Shown: positions 44,658 through 53,614, counted from the first letter of the stretch. The stretch is DNA of 64,000 nt from JANQPX01 sp965204405 (GCA_965204405.1 CBDBEN010000005.1:744001-808000), one strand, 5' to 3'. Made by a program: numbers and translations. The notes: a model not told the origin generated them from the sequence alone.

Positions 44658-45695
44658 CTAACTTAAGGCTTCTCGCACGCGCTTCGCGACACCATTACCG
44701 TCCAGCCCATAATGGGCGTAGAGATGGGTCGGCGGGCCGAGGATGGTGTAAGCGTCGGGGATGCCGATTTTTGTCAGCTTGGCACCCAGGCCTTCTTCGG
44801 CGATGACGTCGGCGACCGCCGACCCGAAGCCGCCGGTGATGTTGTGTTCTTCGGCCGTGACCACCAGGCGGTGGTCGCTACACGCCCGCCGGATAGCATC
44901 CTTGTCGATGGGGTTGATGGAGTACATGTCGACCACGCGCACCCCAATGCCCTCATTCTTCAAGCCGTCGCTCGCCTCGCAGGCGGCTTTTACCAGATTG
45001 CCGATGGCGAGGATGGAAATATCATCGCCATCGCGGAGCTGGTTGGAACCGCCGATCTTGAAGTCGGGGGGCGTTTCGTAGATCGGGGCTTCCCGTCCGC
45101 GGCCGCAGCGGAAGTAGATGGGGTGGGGATGATCGATATGGGTTTCGAGGGCGCTTCGGATGGCATTCCCGTCACAAGGAGCCATGAGAGTTAAATTCGC
45201 GATCGCCCTCAGTGCCCCGATATCCTCGTTGCAGTGGTGCGAGGTTCCGTAAAAGCCCATGGCGATGCCGCTGTGAGTGCCGACCATTTTGACCGGCAGA
45301 TCGGTATAGCAGATGTCGTTGCGGATGTTTTCCACGCCCATGAGGGCTAGGAAGAACGAGTAATTGGAGATTACCGGGATCATACCGGTCGTTGCGAGGC
45401 CGGCGGCGGCGCCGATCATGTTGCGCTCGGCGATGCCGAAATTGAAATAGCGCTCTGGATACTTTCGGCCGAAGTTCACCACCTGGGTCGGTCTGCCGAG
45501 ATCGGCGGTGCAGACCACGAGGCAATCGTGGCCCGCGTCAGCGAGATCGAGCAGAACCTGTCCTGTCGTGAGCTGCTGCGACAAGGCGAGGGCGGTCACC
45601 ATGTCCCAGGACGCACCATCGAATTCTTCTGTAACCGTCGTGTCGCTGAGGTCGACGGTCTTGCGGCGTGCCGCATCCATATAGGGGGTGGTCAT
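44658..45695 (-). CDS. Transketolase-like protein, C-terminal subunit
   Basis: This 345-residue subunit has the pyrimidine-binding domain with the cofactor-activating Glu in NFGIAERNMIGAAAGLA and the C-terminal domain of transketolases. With the gene at 45706 it makes a split transketolase. Split enzymes of this class are known in specialised sugar routes (for example apulose-phosphate or sulfosugar transketolases) and in archaeal-type pentose metabolism. Substrates here are unknown. It is the last gene of the minus-strand catabolic operon, ten bases after its partner. Confidence 0.9.
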   Translation of the reverse strand: MTTPYMDAARRKTVDLSDTTVTEEFDGASWDMVTALALSQQLTTGQVLLDLADAGHDCLVVCTADLGRPTQVVNFGRKYPERYFNFGIAERNMIGAAAGLATTGMIPVISNYSFFLALMGVENIRNDICYTDLPVKMVGTHSGIAMGFYGTSHHCNEDIGALRAIANLTLMAPCDGNAIRSALETHIDHPHPIYFRCGRGREAPIYETPPDFKIGGSNQLRDGDDISILAIGNLVKAACEASDGLKNEGIGVRVVDMYSINPIDKDAIRRACSDHRLVVTAEEHNITGGFGSAVADVIAEEGLGAKLTKIGIPDAYTILGPPTHLYAHYGLDGNGVAKRVREALS

Positions 45696-45705
45696 CCCAA
45701 CGACC

Positions 45706-46536
45706 TCATCCGATGATACCGTTTTCTATCTCAGCATAGGCGCGTTCCAGGTCCTTCGGGCCGAGGAAACCGAGATGCCATTGCCAGGTACCCTCCATGA
45801 AGGAGACGCCTTTGCCGGCCACCGTGTAGGCGAGCACGACGGCGGGTTTTTTGCGCGGCTCATTGAGCGCCCGGTTGAGAGCGGTGAATGTCTGATCGAG
45901 ATCGTGCCCGTCTTGTAACAAAAAAACGTCCCAGCCGAAGCTGGCCCATTTGTCCTTAAGCGGTTCGGTGGCCATGGTTTCCTGCGGGTCGCCGTCGGAA
46001 CCGGCGCCGTTGATGTCGACGAGGCCGACGAGATTATCGAGCTTCCAGTGGGCGGCGGAGATCGCAGCTTCCCAGACCTGCCCCTCGGTTTGCTCGCCGT
46101 CGCCCATCATGCAGACGACACGCGCCGGGCTTTTCTGCAGCTTGAGGCCTGCAGCCATGCCGACCGACACGGACAAATTGTGACCGATGCTTCCCGAAGA
46201 AAAATCGGCGCCTTTGACCTTTTTCATATCGGGATGATCGCCGAGCGGCGAATGCAGGCGGGTGTAGTCGTCAAGGTCGGATGTCGGGAAAAAGCCGAGA
46301 TCGGCAAGGACCGGGTAAAGACCGATCGCGGCGTGGCCCTTGCCCATGGTGAAGCGGTCCCGGTCTTGCCATTGGGGATCATCCGGCTTGACGTGGAGGA
46401 GCTGGTAATAGAGGACGGCCAGCAGCTCGGCGATAGAGAAGGCGGAGCCGTAATGACCGGAGCCGCAGATGTCGGTGAGGCGCACGACCTCACGCCGGAT
46501 CATTTTCGCCTTGTCCCGAAGCTCATCCTTCGACAC
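45706..46536 (-). CDS. Transketolase-like protein, N-terminal subunit
   Basis: The thiamine-diphosphate-binding subunit has the TPP motif beginning GDGEQTEGQVWEAAISAAHW, the GKGHAAIGLYPVLADLGF substrate-side block, and the SGSIGHNLSVSVGMA segment. The frame remains open to 46650, overlapping the SDR gene by about 100 bases, so I use the GTG at 46536 (276 residues, the usual length); GTG 46560 is an alternative. It pairs with the C-terminal subunit gene ten bases downstream. Confidence 0.9.
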   Translation of the reverse strand: MSKDELRDKAKMIRREVVRLTDICGSGHYGSAFSIAELLAVLYYQLLHVKPDDPQWQDRDRFTMGKGHAAIGLYPVLADLGFFPTSDLDDYTRLHSPLGDHPDMKKVKGADFSSGSIGHNLSVSVGMAAGLKLQKSPARVVCMMGDGEQTEGQVWEAAISAAHWKLDNLVGLVDINGAGSDGDPQETMATEPLKDKWASFGWDVFLLQDGHDLDQTFTALNRALNEPRKKPAVVLAYTVAGKGVSFMEGTWQWHLGFLGPKDLERAYAEIENGIIG

Positions 46537-46552
46537 GCTCCGGACATTCCGC

Positions 46553-47305
46553 CTAGCCACGGAGAAGGGATCCGCCGTTGACGTCGATGGTGGCGCCGGT
46601 GACGTATCCCGATAGGTCCGATGCCAGGAAAACGGCGACACCTGCCACATCGTCGGCCTCGCCGATCCGGCCGAGCGGAACGCCGCCGATGATCTCGGCT
46701 TTGCGTTCGTCGGAGAGCTTGCCGAGGGTGATGTCGGTATCGATCAGGCTGGGCGCGATGCAGTTGACCCGAATACCGTCAGCGCCAAGCTCGCGCGCCA
46801 TCGCCTTGGCGAGGCCGACGACGCCGGCTTTCGCGGCCGCATAGTGGGGCCCGCCGAAGATGCCGCCGCCCTGCTGGCCGGCGATCGATGCCATACAGAT
46901 GATCGCCCCGGCGCGCCGGCTGCGCATGGTCGGCGTAACGGCCTGGGACATGTTGAGGGTGCCGCGGAGCGAGACGTCGAGCACGGCGTCATAGTCTTCC
47001 TGGCCGATGTCCATCAGCTTCAGGGGCTGGCTGATGCCGGCATTGTTGACCAGCACGTCGATCCGCCCTGAATGCTCGAGGATGGTCTCGGCGGCTTCCC
47101 GGCAGGCGCCGAGATCGGTGACATCGCAGGCGATGCCGTAGTTGCTTTTACCGGTATCGCGGGCCGCGGCATTCGCAGCGTCCCTGTCCAGATCGAGAAT
47201 GACGACTTGTGCGCCGTGCTCGGCCATGAGCTTGGCGCTTGCTTTGCCGAGCCCGCGGGGCGAAGCGCCGCCTGTGATGACACAAACTTTGTCTTTCAAG
47301 AGCAT
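46553..47305 (-). CDS. Short-chain dehydrogenase/reductase (SDR)
   Basis: This 250-residue NAD(P)-dependent oxidoreductase has the cofactor motif TGGASPRGLGKAS, the NNAG motif, the catalytic Ser near MASIAGQQ and the YAAAK active site. The ILDLD acidic residue after the second strand suggests NAD preference. The position between the enolase-superfamily gene and the split transketolase suggests oxidation or reduction of a sugar or sugar acid. The GG of the cofactor motif is followed by a two-residue-longer loop than the classic TGxxxGxG. Confidence 0.9.
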   Translation of the reverse strand: MLLKDKVCVITGGASPRGLGKASAKLMAEHGAQVVILDLDRDAANAAARDTGKSNYGIACDVTDLGACREAAETILEHSGRIDVLVNNAGISQPLKLMDIGQEDYDAVLDVSLRGTLNMSQAVTPTMRSRRAGAIICMASIAGQQGGGIFGGPHYAAAKAGVVGLAKAMARELGADGIRVNCIAPSLIDTDITLGKLSDERKAEIIGGVPLGRIGEADDVAGVAVFLASDLSGYVTGATIDVNGGSLLRG

Positions 47306-47364
47306 TTTTTGCTACTTTGTTGTTAGCCCATAGCCTCCAGAATACCACACCGGCAAGTCGACGG

Positions 47365-48567
47365 TCAGGTCGCGCTCGACCTGTGGATGGTGGCATCCTT
47401 ACGCTTCAGGATATCAGGGAGGAGCTTGGTGCCAAGGCCCGGACCATTTAGCGGATAGATATAGCCGTCTTTGATGTCCGGAATGTCGGTGACCAGCTCC
47501 TTGTACCAGCCCGTGTAAAAGGCGCGCACGCTTTCCTGGATGAGCGCGTTGGTAGCGTTCAGCGAAACGTGGCAAGAGGCGGCGAAGACCACAGGGCCGG
47601 TGCAGTCATGGGGGGCCACAGGCAAGTGGTGGGCTTCGGCCATGGTGGCGATCTTCTTGGCCTCGGAGATGCCGCCGACCCAGGAGAGATCGAGCATCAC
47701 GATGCCGGTTGCGTGCTTGGCCATCATCTCGCGAAAGACCGGACGGGTGGCCACGGTTTCACTGGCGCAGATCGGCACATGGGTGGAGGCGGCAAGCTCG
47801 CCAAGCGCATCGAAGTTGTTCATCTTGATCGGGTCTTCGAACCAGAACGGGTCGAGCGGCTCCAGGGCCCGAAATATCTGTTTGACCGGACGAGGTGTCC
47901 AAAGGCTGTGGAGTTCGACCATGATGTCCATCTGGTCGCCGACGGTCTTTCGAACTCTCTCGAAGGGCTCGATAGCTTTTTTTAGGTCAGCGGATGATAT
48001 GTAGAGGCCGTTCGAAGCCTCGGCCGCGTAGTCGAACGGCCAGATCTTCATGCCGGTGATACCTTGCTCCAACAGGCTCTCGGCGAGTTCGTCCGCACGG
48101 TTCAGGAAGGCATCGAGATCCTCATAAGGCCCCTCGACGCCGTCGAGACCCCAATTGTCGGTGAGCTGGCCGACGCTGTTGCGCACGTAGCGATAGCCGG
48201 CACAGGTGTTGTAGGTCCTGATGCTATCGCGGGACAGGCCGCCCAGGAGCTGGTGGATCGGCTGGCCGGTGGCCTGTCCGAAAATATCCCAAAGGGCGAT
48301 GTCGATCGCCGAGAGACCGCGCATTTCCGCACCGCTGCCGGAAAAGCCGAGATAGCCATCGAGCAGGGTTCTGGAGTGCCGGTCGATGAGGAGAGGGTCG
48401 CTCCCCACCAGGCGGGGAGCCGCCTGTTCATGGATGTAGGCGGCGGCCGAGGCCGGGCCCATGAAAGTCTCACCGAGGCCGATCAGGCCCTGGTCGGTAT
48501 GAACCTGAACCCAGAGAAGATTGGGAAATTCGTCAAGCTGAATGGTCTCGATCGCGGTGATCTTCAA
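47365..48567 (-). CDS. Enolase-superfamily dehydratase/racemase, second paralogue
   Basis: This 400-residue mandelate racemase/muconate-lactonizing-family enzyme has GITGMKIWPFD at the barrel lysine strand (K, but not a clear KxK), metal ligands in VELHSLW, FWFEDP and CASETVATR, and the His in APHDCTGP. The IWPFD and MVELHS patterns resemble the mannonate/gluconate dehydratase-like subgroups, where an H/D dyad matters. I start at TTG 48567, preceded by GGGAGG nine bases upstream; the frame stays open to 48591. It probably dehydrates a sugar acid in the operon with the lactonase. Confidence 0.88.
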   Translation of the reverse strand: MKITAIETIQLDEFPNLLWVQVHTDQGLIGLGETFMGPASAAAYIHEQAAPRLVGSDPLLIDRHSRTLLDGYLGFSGSGAEMRGLSAIDIALWDIFGQATGQPIHQLLGGLSRDSIRTYNTCAGYRYVRNSVGQLTDNWGLDGVEGPYEDLDAFLNRADELAESLLEQGITGMKIWPFDYAAEASNGLYISSADLKKAIEPFERVRKTVGDQMDIMVELHSLWTPRPVKQIFRALEPLDPFWFEDPIKMNNFDALGELAASTHVPICASETVATRPVFREMMAKHATGIVMLDLSWVGGISEAKKIATMAEAHHLPVAPHDCTGPVVFAASCHVSLNATNALIQESVRAFYTGWYKELVTDIPDIKDGYIYPLNGPGLGTKLLPDILKRKDATIHRSSAT

Positions 48568-48619
48568 AGCGCCAAGCCTCCCTGTCTGCATTCGGCGGTT
48601 CTTCTGATCATGACCGAGG

Positions 48620-49726
48620 TCAAGGAGAAGGCAAATGAAAACCTTCGGTGTTCATTCTGATCTGATAAAGCGAGCCGCCGGCGGTCACGTAGAGCAGATT
48701 GGCATCCTCACCGCGGCCAAAGGCGAGGTTGGTCGGCAAAATGTCGCCGGTTGGGATGTAGGCAAGCTCCTTGCCTTCGGTGTTGAACACATAGATTCCG
48801 GGGGCATCTGCGCGGCGGACGGCGGCGTAGACATTGCCCTGAACGTCGGCGATCAGCCCATCGGCGCTGTCGAAAGGCGCGAAATTCACGAACTCCCGGC
48901 GCTCACCGACGGTGCCATCCGAAGTTAGATCATAGGCCCAGATCACCATCGGACCGCGCTGGGTTACCTCGTTTTCGCCGAGGCGCGTGAAATCAAGCGC
49001 GCCATTGTCGTTGCTGACCACATAGAGAGTGGACTGATCGGGCGACACCAAAAGGCCATTGGGTTTTCCGGCATCCGAAACGATACGGGCGATGGTGCCG
49101 TCCGGGTCTGCCCGGTAGACCGACATGGTGGGCTGCATCACCGGCTCATGGCCGAGATAGCGGGGGTCGGTGAAGTAGATCCGATCCTCGATATCGATCG
49201 CGATGTCGTTCGGAGCATTGAACGGCTGGTTGTCATACATGCCGGCGAGGATTCGCGCGCGGCCGGTGGTCATGTCCGTGATGGTGACCCGGCGGCCGCC
49301 AAAATCGGCACCTTCGGCGGCAACCAGATTGCCGGCGGCATCGAACTTCAGCCCGTTGGACATGCCGCTTGGTGAGCGAAAGACCGAGGTTTCCTTGGTC
49401 GCCGGGTCATAGCGCCAGATAATGCCGGCCTGCGGCAAGTCGACATCGCCATAGCGGCAGCTGCTGGTGAAGGTGATGTCGCTGAAATACACCTGCCCGT
49501 CGGGGGCGACGGCCACCCCTTCGGTGAAGCAGGCATCGTCGAACAAAAGCTCCAGGCGCGCGTTTGCGGAGATGATGGCGGGATCGCCCGTCGGCGCTGC
49601 GAAGTCCGTTGGGGTCTGCGCTTTCGATGCGGGAATGCCTGTAGCCATCGCTATCGGAATGCTCAGGCTCCAAAGGGCGGCTTTAAGGTAGGAGAGGCTG
49701 CCTGGCCCCCGCAACATCGCATACAA
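48620..49726 (-). CDS. Periplasmic SMP-30/gluconolactonase-family protein
   Basis: The protein (about 368 residues) has a signal peptide (hydrophobic stretch, then PASKAQ) and a six-bladed propeller of the SMP-30/gluconolactonase/LRE family. Metal-site motifs seen are FTEGVAVAPDG (Glu), NAPNDIAIDIEDR (Asn-Asp) and a late SADGLIADVQGNVYAAV (Asp). It likely hydrolyses a sugar lactone in the periplasm. The TTG at 49726 has GGAG seven bases upstream; ATG 49717 is an alternative. It is the first gene of the catabolic operon. Confidence 0.85.
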   Translation of the reverse strand: MYAMLRGPGSLSYLKAALWSLSIPIAMATGIPASKAQTPTDFAAPTGDPAIISANARLELLFDDACFTEGVAVAPDGQVYFSDITFTSSCRYGDVDLPQAGIIWRYDPATKETSVFRSPSGMSNGLKFDAAGNLVAAEGADFGGRRVTITDMTTGRARILAGMYDNQPFNAPNDIAIDIEDRIYFTDPRYLGHEPVMQPTMSVYRADPDGTIARIVSDAGKPNGLLVSPDQSTLYVVSNDNGALDFTRLGENEVTQRGPMVIWAYDLTSDGTVGERREFVNFAPFDSADGLIADVQGNVYAAVRRADAPGIYVFNTEGKELAYIPTGDILPTNLAFGRGEDANLLYVTAGGSLYQIRMNTEGFHLPSP

Positions 49727-49837
49727 TCGTCGTCTCCCGTCATGCTGATTGATCAACAGGCTGCACGCGCTTGGCATTCTCAGAAGAGCCCATTCGGAAA
49801 TATTCCAGACAGGCTCTACTCAACGATGAGGTTGGAT

Positions 49838-49856
49838 ACCTCCCGGCGAGGGAGGT
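49838..49856. promoter_or_regulatory. Inverted repeat upstream of the lactonase operon
   Basis: ACCTCCC-GGCGA-GGGAGGT is a perfect 7-bp inverted repeat with a 5-base spacer, 112 bases ahead of the lactonase start. It may be an operator or a small hairpin at the end of the preceding transcript. There is no regulator gene within this block. Confidence 0.3.
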
Positions 49857-49943
49857 CGAAATGCTCAGCCGTCGCCTTTAGCGGCGCATGCTAGGGCCGA
49901 GACGTCATCCTGGCAACGGGCGGTTGTCTGAAAATCAACGGAA

Positions 49944-50159
49944 TCAAGGCATTCGACGTCCATGAAGCTGCTGGCCGGTGAGCAGGCTGACAAGATGGGC
50001 GATCATCAGGATGGCAACGACGATCGCGACCATCTGAATCAGCGGATAGGACAGGAGGGGGGTGTTGTCGATTTCTCTTGGACGACGCTCGCGCCAATTG
50101 GCAAGGCCAATCACGCCGAGGGCCGCAACGAGGATCGTGATGGTAAAGCCTAAGGACAT
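49944..50159 (-). CDS. Small inner-membrane protein, unknown
   Basis: This 71-residue product has two predicted membrane helices (about residues 4-20 and 40-61) separated by a basic loop (NWRERRPREIDN). Small two-helix proteins with this RPREIDNTPLL-like loop are seen in alphaproteobacteria without known function (recalled, not searched). A GGCGGG sequence sits ahead of the ATG. It could share a transcript with the lactonase operon downstream. Confidence 0.65.
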   Translation of the reverse strand: MSLGFTITILVAALGVIGLANWRERRPREIDNTPLLSYPLIQMVAIVVAILMIAHLVSLLTGQQLHGRRMP

Positions 50160-50427
50160 ATTACCCGCCGGTCTCTTTGCCGTCCTTTAGCTGCCGAACA
50201 GTGATCAACAGATGCGGATCGCTCGGGTCCTGTTCAAGCCGCACGGCATGAAGATCGGGTGCCTATCCACAAATCGCCGGTCTTGCCGCTATGATGCGAG
50301 GAGAACGAATTGGCACGGTCCGGATGGATTGGCGGTACACGTAGGGTTGGATCTCGCCCGTCTCAATCTTGTGAGGTGCTGCGATATCCGGACCGAAGAA
50401 CAAAGCACCAGCAGGGATTGATGAATC

Positions 50428-51042
50428 ATGCGCTTACTTTTTCTTCTCGGATTTCTGATCTCGGTGACGCCTTCCTTGGCGATAGCGAAGGAGCTGGCTT
50501 TGGGAGGGTTGACGTTCAGTGATGAGTTGGGCGGCGTTCGTCTGCTCGATGGGTGGGGAACGGGAACGCTCGAGGATCCGGTCGTTCTCGTCGAGGAGAT
50601 CACCGACCACGGCCCGGCTGTGCTGGTGGTGCGCGGCATGCGGCCGCAATTCGGCAATCGCATTCAATCCCAGCACGACGTCGGCTTCGCCGTCACCAAG
50701 ATCGTACGCAACGCCACGTCATTGCCTTGGACGTTGTTCAATCTGGAGCTGCGTGAGGCGATTGACCGGGAAAGTCCGTTCGGAGACGGGCTGTCCTTCG
50801 GCCAGGCCTCGGAGGCGGGACGTCCGTTTGCATCCGATCGCTTCTCCGATAACTTCGAAACCCGCGAACCCTATGACGGCATTGAGTTTTCCGACGGCAT
50901 TGTGGAGCCCGGTGAAACGGTCGTGCTGCAATTCGTGATCACGGATACGACGCCGAGGTTCAAATTTTACCTGATGCAAAAGCGCGACAGCCATTTCGTG
51001 AACGCGGATCCGCCCAAGGTGCCGGGCGAGGTGGAGAGCTAG
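50428..51042 (+). CDS. Secreted protein of unknown function
   Basis: I do not recognise this family. The 204-residue product has a signal peptide (MRLLFLLGFLISVTPSLAIA). The mature part is rich in beta-type sequence with an acidic character and no cysteine. The pattern VLVVRGMRPQFGNRIQSQHD and a late VEPGETVVLQFVI suggest an immunoglobulin-like or jelly-roll fold, but this is a guess. It is divergent from the small membrane protein gene. Its stop codon touches a MITE-like repeat. Confidence 0.7.
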   Translation: MRLLFLLGFLISVTPSLAIAKELALGGLTFSDELGGVRLLDGWGTGTLEDPVVLVEEITDHGPAVLVVRGMRPQFGNRIQSQHDVGFAVTKIVRNATSLPWTLFNLELREAIDRESPFGDGLSFGQASEAGRPFASDRFSDNFETREPYDGIEFSDGIVEPGETVVLQFVITDTTPRFKFYLMQKRDSHFVNADPPKVPGEVES

Positions 51043-51167
51043 AGCATTTTCCGATCAAACGGAACCAGCCCTCTCCCCCACCCAACCACCCGATATGGTG
51101 GGAAAACTGCGTGTGGTTAGGCGGGGGAAAGGGCTGGCGATGACTTCATAAGATCGAAAAATGCTCT
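51041..51167 (-). repeat. MITE-like repeat, copy B (inverted relative to A)
   Basis: A 127-base element bounded by AGAGCATTTTCCGATC and GATCGAAAAATGCTCT, 16-bp terminal inverted repeats with one mismatch. Its inner part has the same C-rich/G-rich hairpin as copy A (CCCAACCACCCGATATGG is shared directly). Compared along the TTATGAAGTCA end it lies in the opposite orientation to copy A. It begins at the stop codon of the secreted-protein gene. Confidence 0.85.
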
Positions 51168-51271
51168 GGTGGTCTAATCTCAAAGCCCGTTCGATTAGTC
51201 GTCGTTGGCTCCGCCGCCGGAACAGTCGCTCTTCATCTTTTCTTCATGATTGAGCGGCAGGATGGCTTTCG

Positions 51272-51350
51272 TGGTCCATGAGATCCTGGGAATCCGCCCG
51301 CCCGCCGGGAAGAGGGGGCGAGGCTCGGATTCCCAGGATCTCATGGACCA
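51272..51350. repeat. Perfect 25-bp inverted repeat (long stem-loop)
   Basis: The arms at 51272-51296 and 51326-51350 are exact reverse complements over 25 bases (TGGTCCATGAGATCC at the outer end, GGGAATCCG inward), with a 29-base GC-rich loop. It resembles palindromic interspersed repeats of alphaproteobacteria. No T-run follows on either strand. The remaining sequence from 51168 to 51584 has no gene and becomes AT-rich just before the stress protein gene. Confidence 0.85.
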
Positions 51351-51584
51351 GAGTCGACTTTATCCCAATTGGGTTGGCAAAAGGTTAAGCTGGTGAAATC
51401 GAACGAACTTCGAAATCGGGACACTAGGTCCCGCCGGGATCGGGGCCGAAGTAGCGATGGTTGCGAATCGCCAGACAATTGAGGAAATTAGGTGTATTTG
51501 CGCTATTTTTTGGTTTAATTGATTGTGGCGGTGACAATTCGACGACATGATCTTGAGCCAAAGGCATTCAGGGAGAAGCTTGTT

Positions 51585-52016
51585 ATGACAGACACGACCA
51601 TCGTTGGTTATGATGGTACGGCGTCCAGTAAACGCGCCATCGAGTACGCAACCACGTCTGCGAAGGCGTCAGGGGGCGGTGTTCATCTGGTTCATGTTCT
51701 GGAATGGTCGCCCTACAGCTTTCTGACCCCCGATGAGCTGAGCGAGCGGCATAAGCGGCGCGAGGAGGAGATCACCCGTGCCAAGGCTATTCTTGAGCCC
51801 GTGATAAAGGACCTGCAGGCGAAAGGCGTCAACGCCACCCAGGAGGTTCGTTACGGGCATGCCGGCGAGCTCTTGTGCGAAATCGCCGAAAACATGAAGG
51901 CCCGGCAGATCGTCATCGGACGCACTGGCACGACCGCGATTGCGGCTCGCCTGATGGGCAGCCTGGCGCTCACCCTGGTCCAGGCAGCGCCCGTACCGGT
52001 CACGATCGTTCCTTAA
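51585..52016 (+). CDS. Universal stress protein (UspA family)
   Basis: This 143-residue single-domain USP has the opening TTIVGYDGTASSKRAIEYA and the late ATP-binding-type motif VIGRTGTTAIAARLMGSLAL (compare G-2x-G-9x-GS). ATG 51585 has GGGAG upstream; the frame extends to 51519 without a better start. It lies 30 bases ahead of the symporter gene and may be co-transcribed with it, a pairing seen elsewhere where USPs regulate transporters. Confidence 0.9.
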   Translation: MTDTTIVGYDGTASSKRAIEYATTSAKASGGGVHLVHVLEWSPYSFLTPDELSERHKRREEEITRAKAILEPVIKDLQAKGVNATQEVRYGHAGELLCEIAENMKARQIVIGRTGTTAIAARLMGSLALTLVQAAPVPVTIVP

Positions 52017-52046
52017 GCCGCAGCTTACAGAAAAGCAGGTTCTCTC

Positions 52047-53562
52047 ATGAAAAAAACAACAACTGCCGCAGCGCTCACGCTGCCCGTCGGTATGACCCTC
52101 GCCCCCACCCTGGCCAGGGCTCAGGAAGCCGGCATCGATCAGGCGATCAGTGATGCGGTTGCCCCTTTCGTCAACCCGATCGTCAGCACCGTCTTTTACT
52201 CGGTCCCGCTCTTCGGCACGCAGTTTCCGCTGATCGTCGGCTGGCTGGTGGTTGCAGCGGTCGTCTTCACGCTCTATTTCGGCTTCATCCAGTTCCGCGG
52301 TTTCAAGCATTCGATCGAGCTTGTGCGCGGTGATTATTTCGATCCCAAGGACGCCGGTGAGGTCACGCCCTTTCAGGCACTGGCCACCGCCCTTTCCGGT
52401 ACGGTCGGTCTCGGCAACATTGCGGGCGTTGGCGTCGCCGTCTATCTCGGCGGTCCAGGCGCCACCTTTTGGATGATCCTCGCCGGTCTTTTGGGCATGG
52501 CGTCGAAATTCACCGAATGCACGCTCGGTGTCCACTACCGTAACGAAAACCCCGATGGCTCCGTTTCAGGCGGGCCGATGTACTATCTCTCCAAGGGCCT
52601 TTCCGAGGATGGCAAAGCCGCACTCGGCAAGTTCCTCGCGATCTTCTTCTCGATCTGCTGCATCGGCGGTGCGCTCGGCGGCGGCAACATGTTCCAGGCC
52701 AACCAGTCCTTTGCCCAGGTCTCCAGCATCATCCCCTTCTTCGAGGGCAAGGGCTGGCTGTTCGGCCTGATCATGGCGATCGTGGTCGGTGTCGTGATCA
52801 TCGGCGGCATCAAGTCGATCGCGCGCGTCACCGAAAAGGTGGTGCCGTTCATGGCGGTCATCTACGTGATCGCCGCCTTGGTGATCATCTTGATGAACAT
52901 CGGCGCCGTGCCGACCGCGTGTCAGCGCGATCATCACCGGCGCTTTCGCCCCGACCGCGGTGGCAGGCGGCATGATCGGTGCGCTGATCCAGGGCTTCAA
53001 GCGCGCCGCCTTCTCCAATGAGGCCGGCATCGGCTCCGCCTCGATCGCCCATTCCGCCGTTCAGACCAAACACCCGGTCACCGAAGGCTATGTCGCTCTG
53101 CTCGAGCCCTTCATCGACACGGTGGTGATCTGCACCATGACCTCGCTGGTCATCGTGATCACCGGCTCCTGGGTCCCGGACAGCGGCGTCACCGGCATCG
53201 ACCTCACCGCCAAGGCCTTCACCTCGAACATCTCGGGCTTCGGCTACATCCTGGCGCTGGCCGCCCTCCTCTTCGCCTTCTCGACCATGCTCTCCTGGTC
53301 CTATTACGGCCTCAAAGCCTGGACCTACATGTTCGGCGAAGGGCAGGCCAAGGAGGTCGTGTTCAAGCTGATCTTCTGTGTCTTCGTGGTCATCGGCGCC
53401 TCCATGAACCTCGGTGCCGTGATCGACTTCTCGGATGCGATGATTTTCGCCATGGCGATTGCCAACATCATCGGCCTCTACATGTTGATGCCCAAGGTCA
53501 AGGCGCTGCTTGCCGATTACCACGAGAAACTCAGAAGCGGGCAAATCAAAAAAGTAGTCTGA
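52047..53562 (+). pseudogene. AGCS-family sodium:alanine symporter, frameshifted
   Basis: Two overlapping frames together make one AGCS transporter of about 504 residues. Frame one (52047-about 52920) gives the N-terminal signal-like helix and the TALSGTVGLGNIAGVGVAVYL signature region. Frame two (from about 52921) resumes with VSAIITGAFAPTAVAGG, GFKRAAFSNEAGIGSASIA and the remaining helices to the stop at 53562. The two are joined by one extra base, best placed at the T of GCGTGTC (about 52920). It is either a true disabling mutation or a sequence error; all else looks intact. Confidence 0.85.
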
Positions 53563-53575
53563 GGCGCAAAGCGCC

Positions 53576-53614
53576 GGCCCCGGCTTGGCAGCGATGTCAG
53601 GTCGGGGTCTTTTT
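53576..53614 (+). terminator. Rho-independent terminator after the symporter gene
   Basis: GGCCCCGGC (53576-53584) pairs with GTCGGGGTC (53601-53609) in a 9-bp stem containing two G-U pairs, followed by TTTTT. It lies just past the symporter stop codon on the plus strand. Confidence 0.8.

Noticed and set aside
44470..51167. Composite transposon
   Set aside because: The bracketing repeats are short and carry no transposase, and I saw no target-site duplication; bracketing is reported only as an observation.
51360..51548. 62-codon minus-strand frame ahead of the stress protein gene
   Set aside because: No ribosome binding site, no recognisable pattern, and it occupies the likely promoter region.
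52960..53562. Independent gene for the C-terminal part of the symporter
   Set aside because: Its supposed GTG start lies inside a conserved membrane helix and has no ribosome binding site; it is the second half of the frameshifted symporter.
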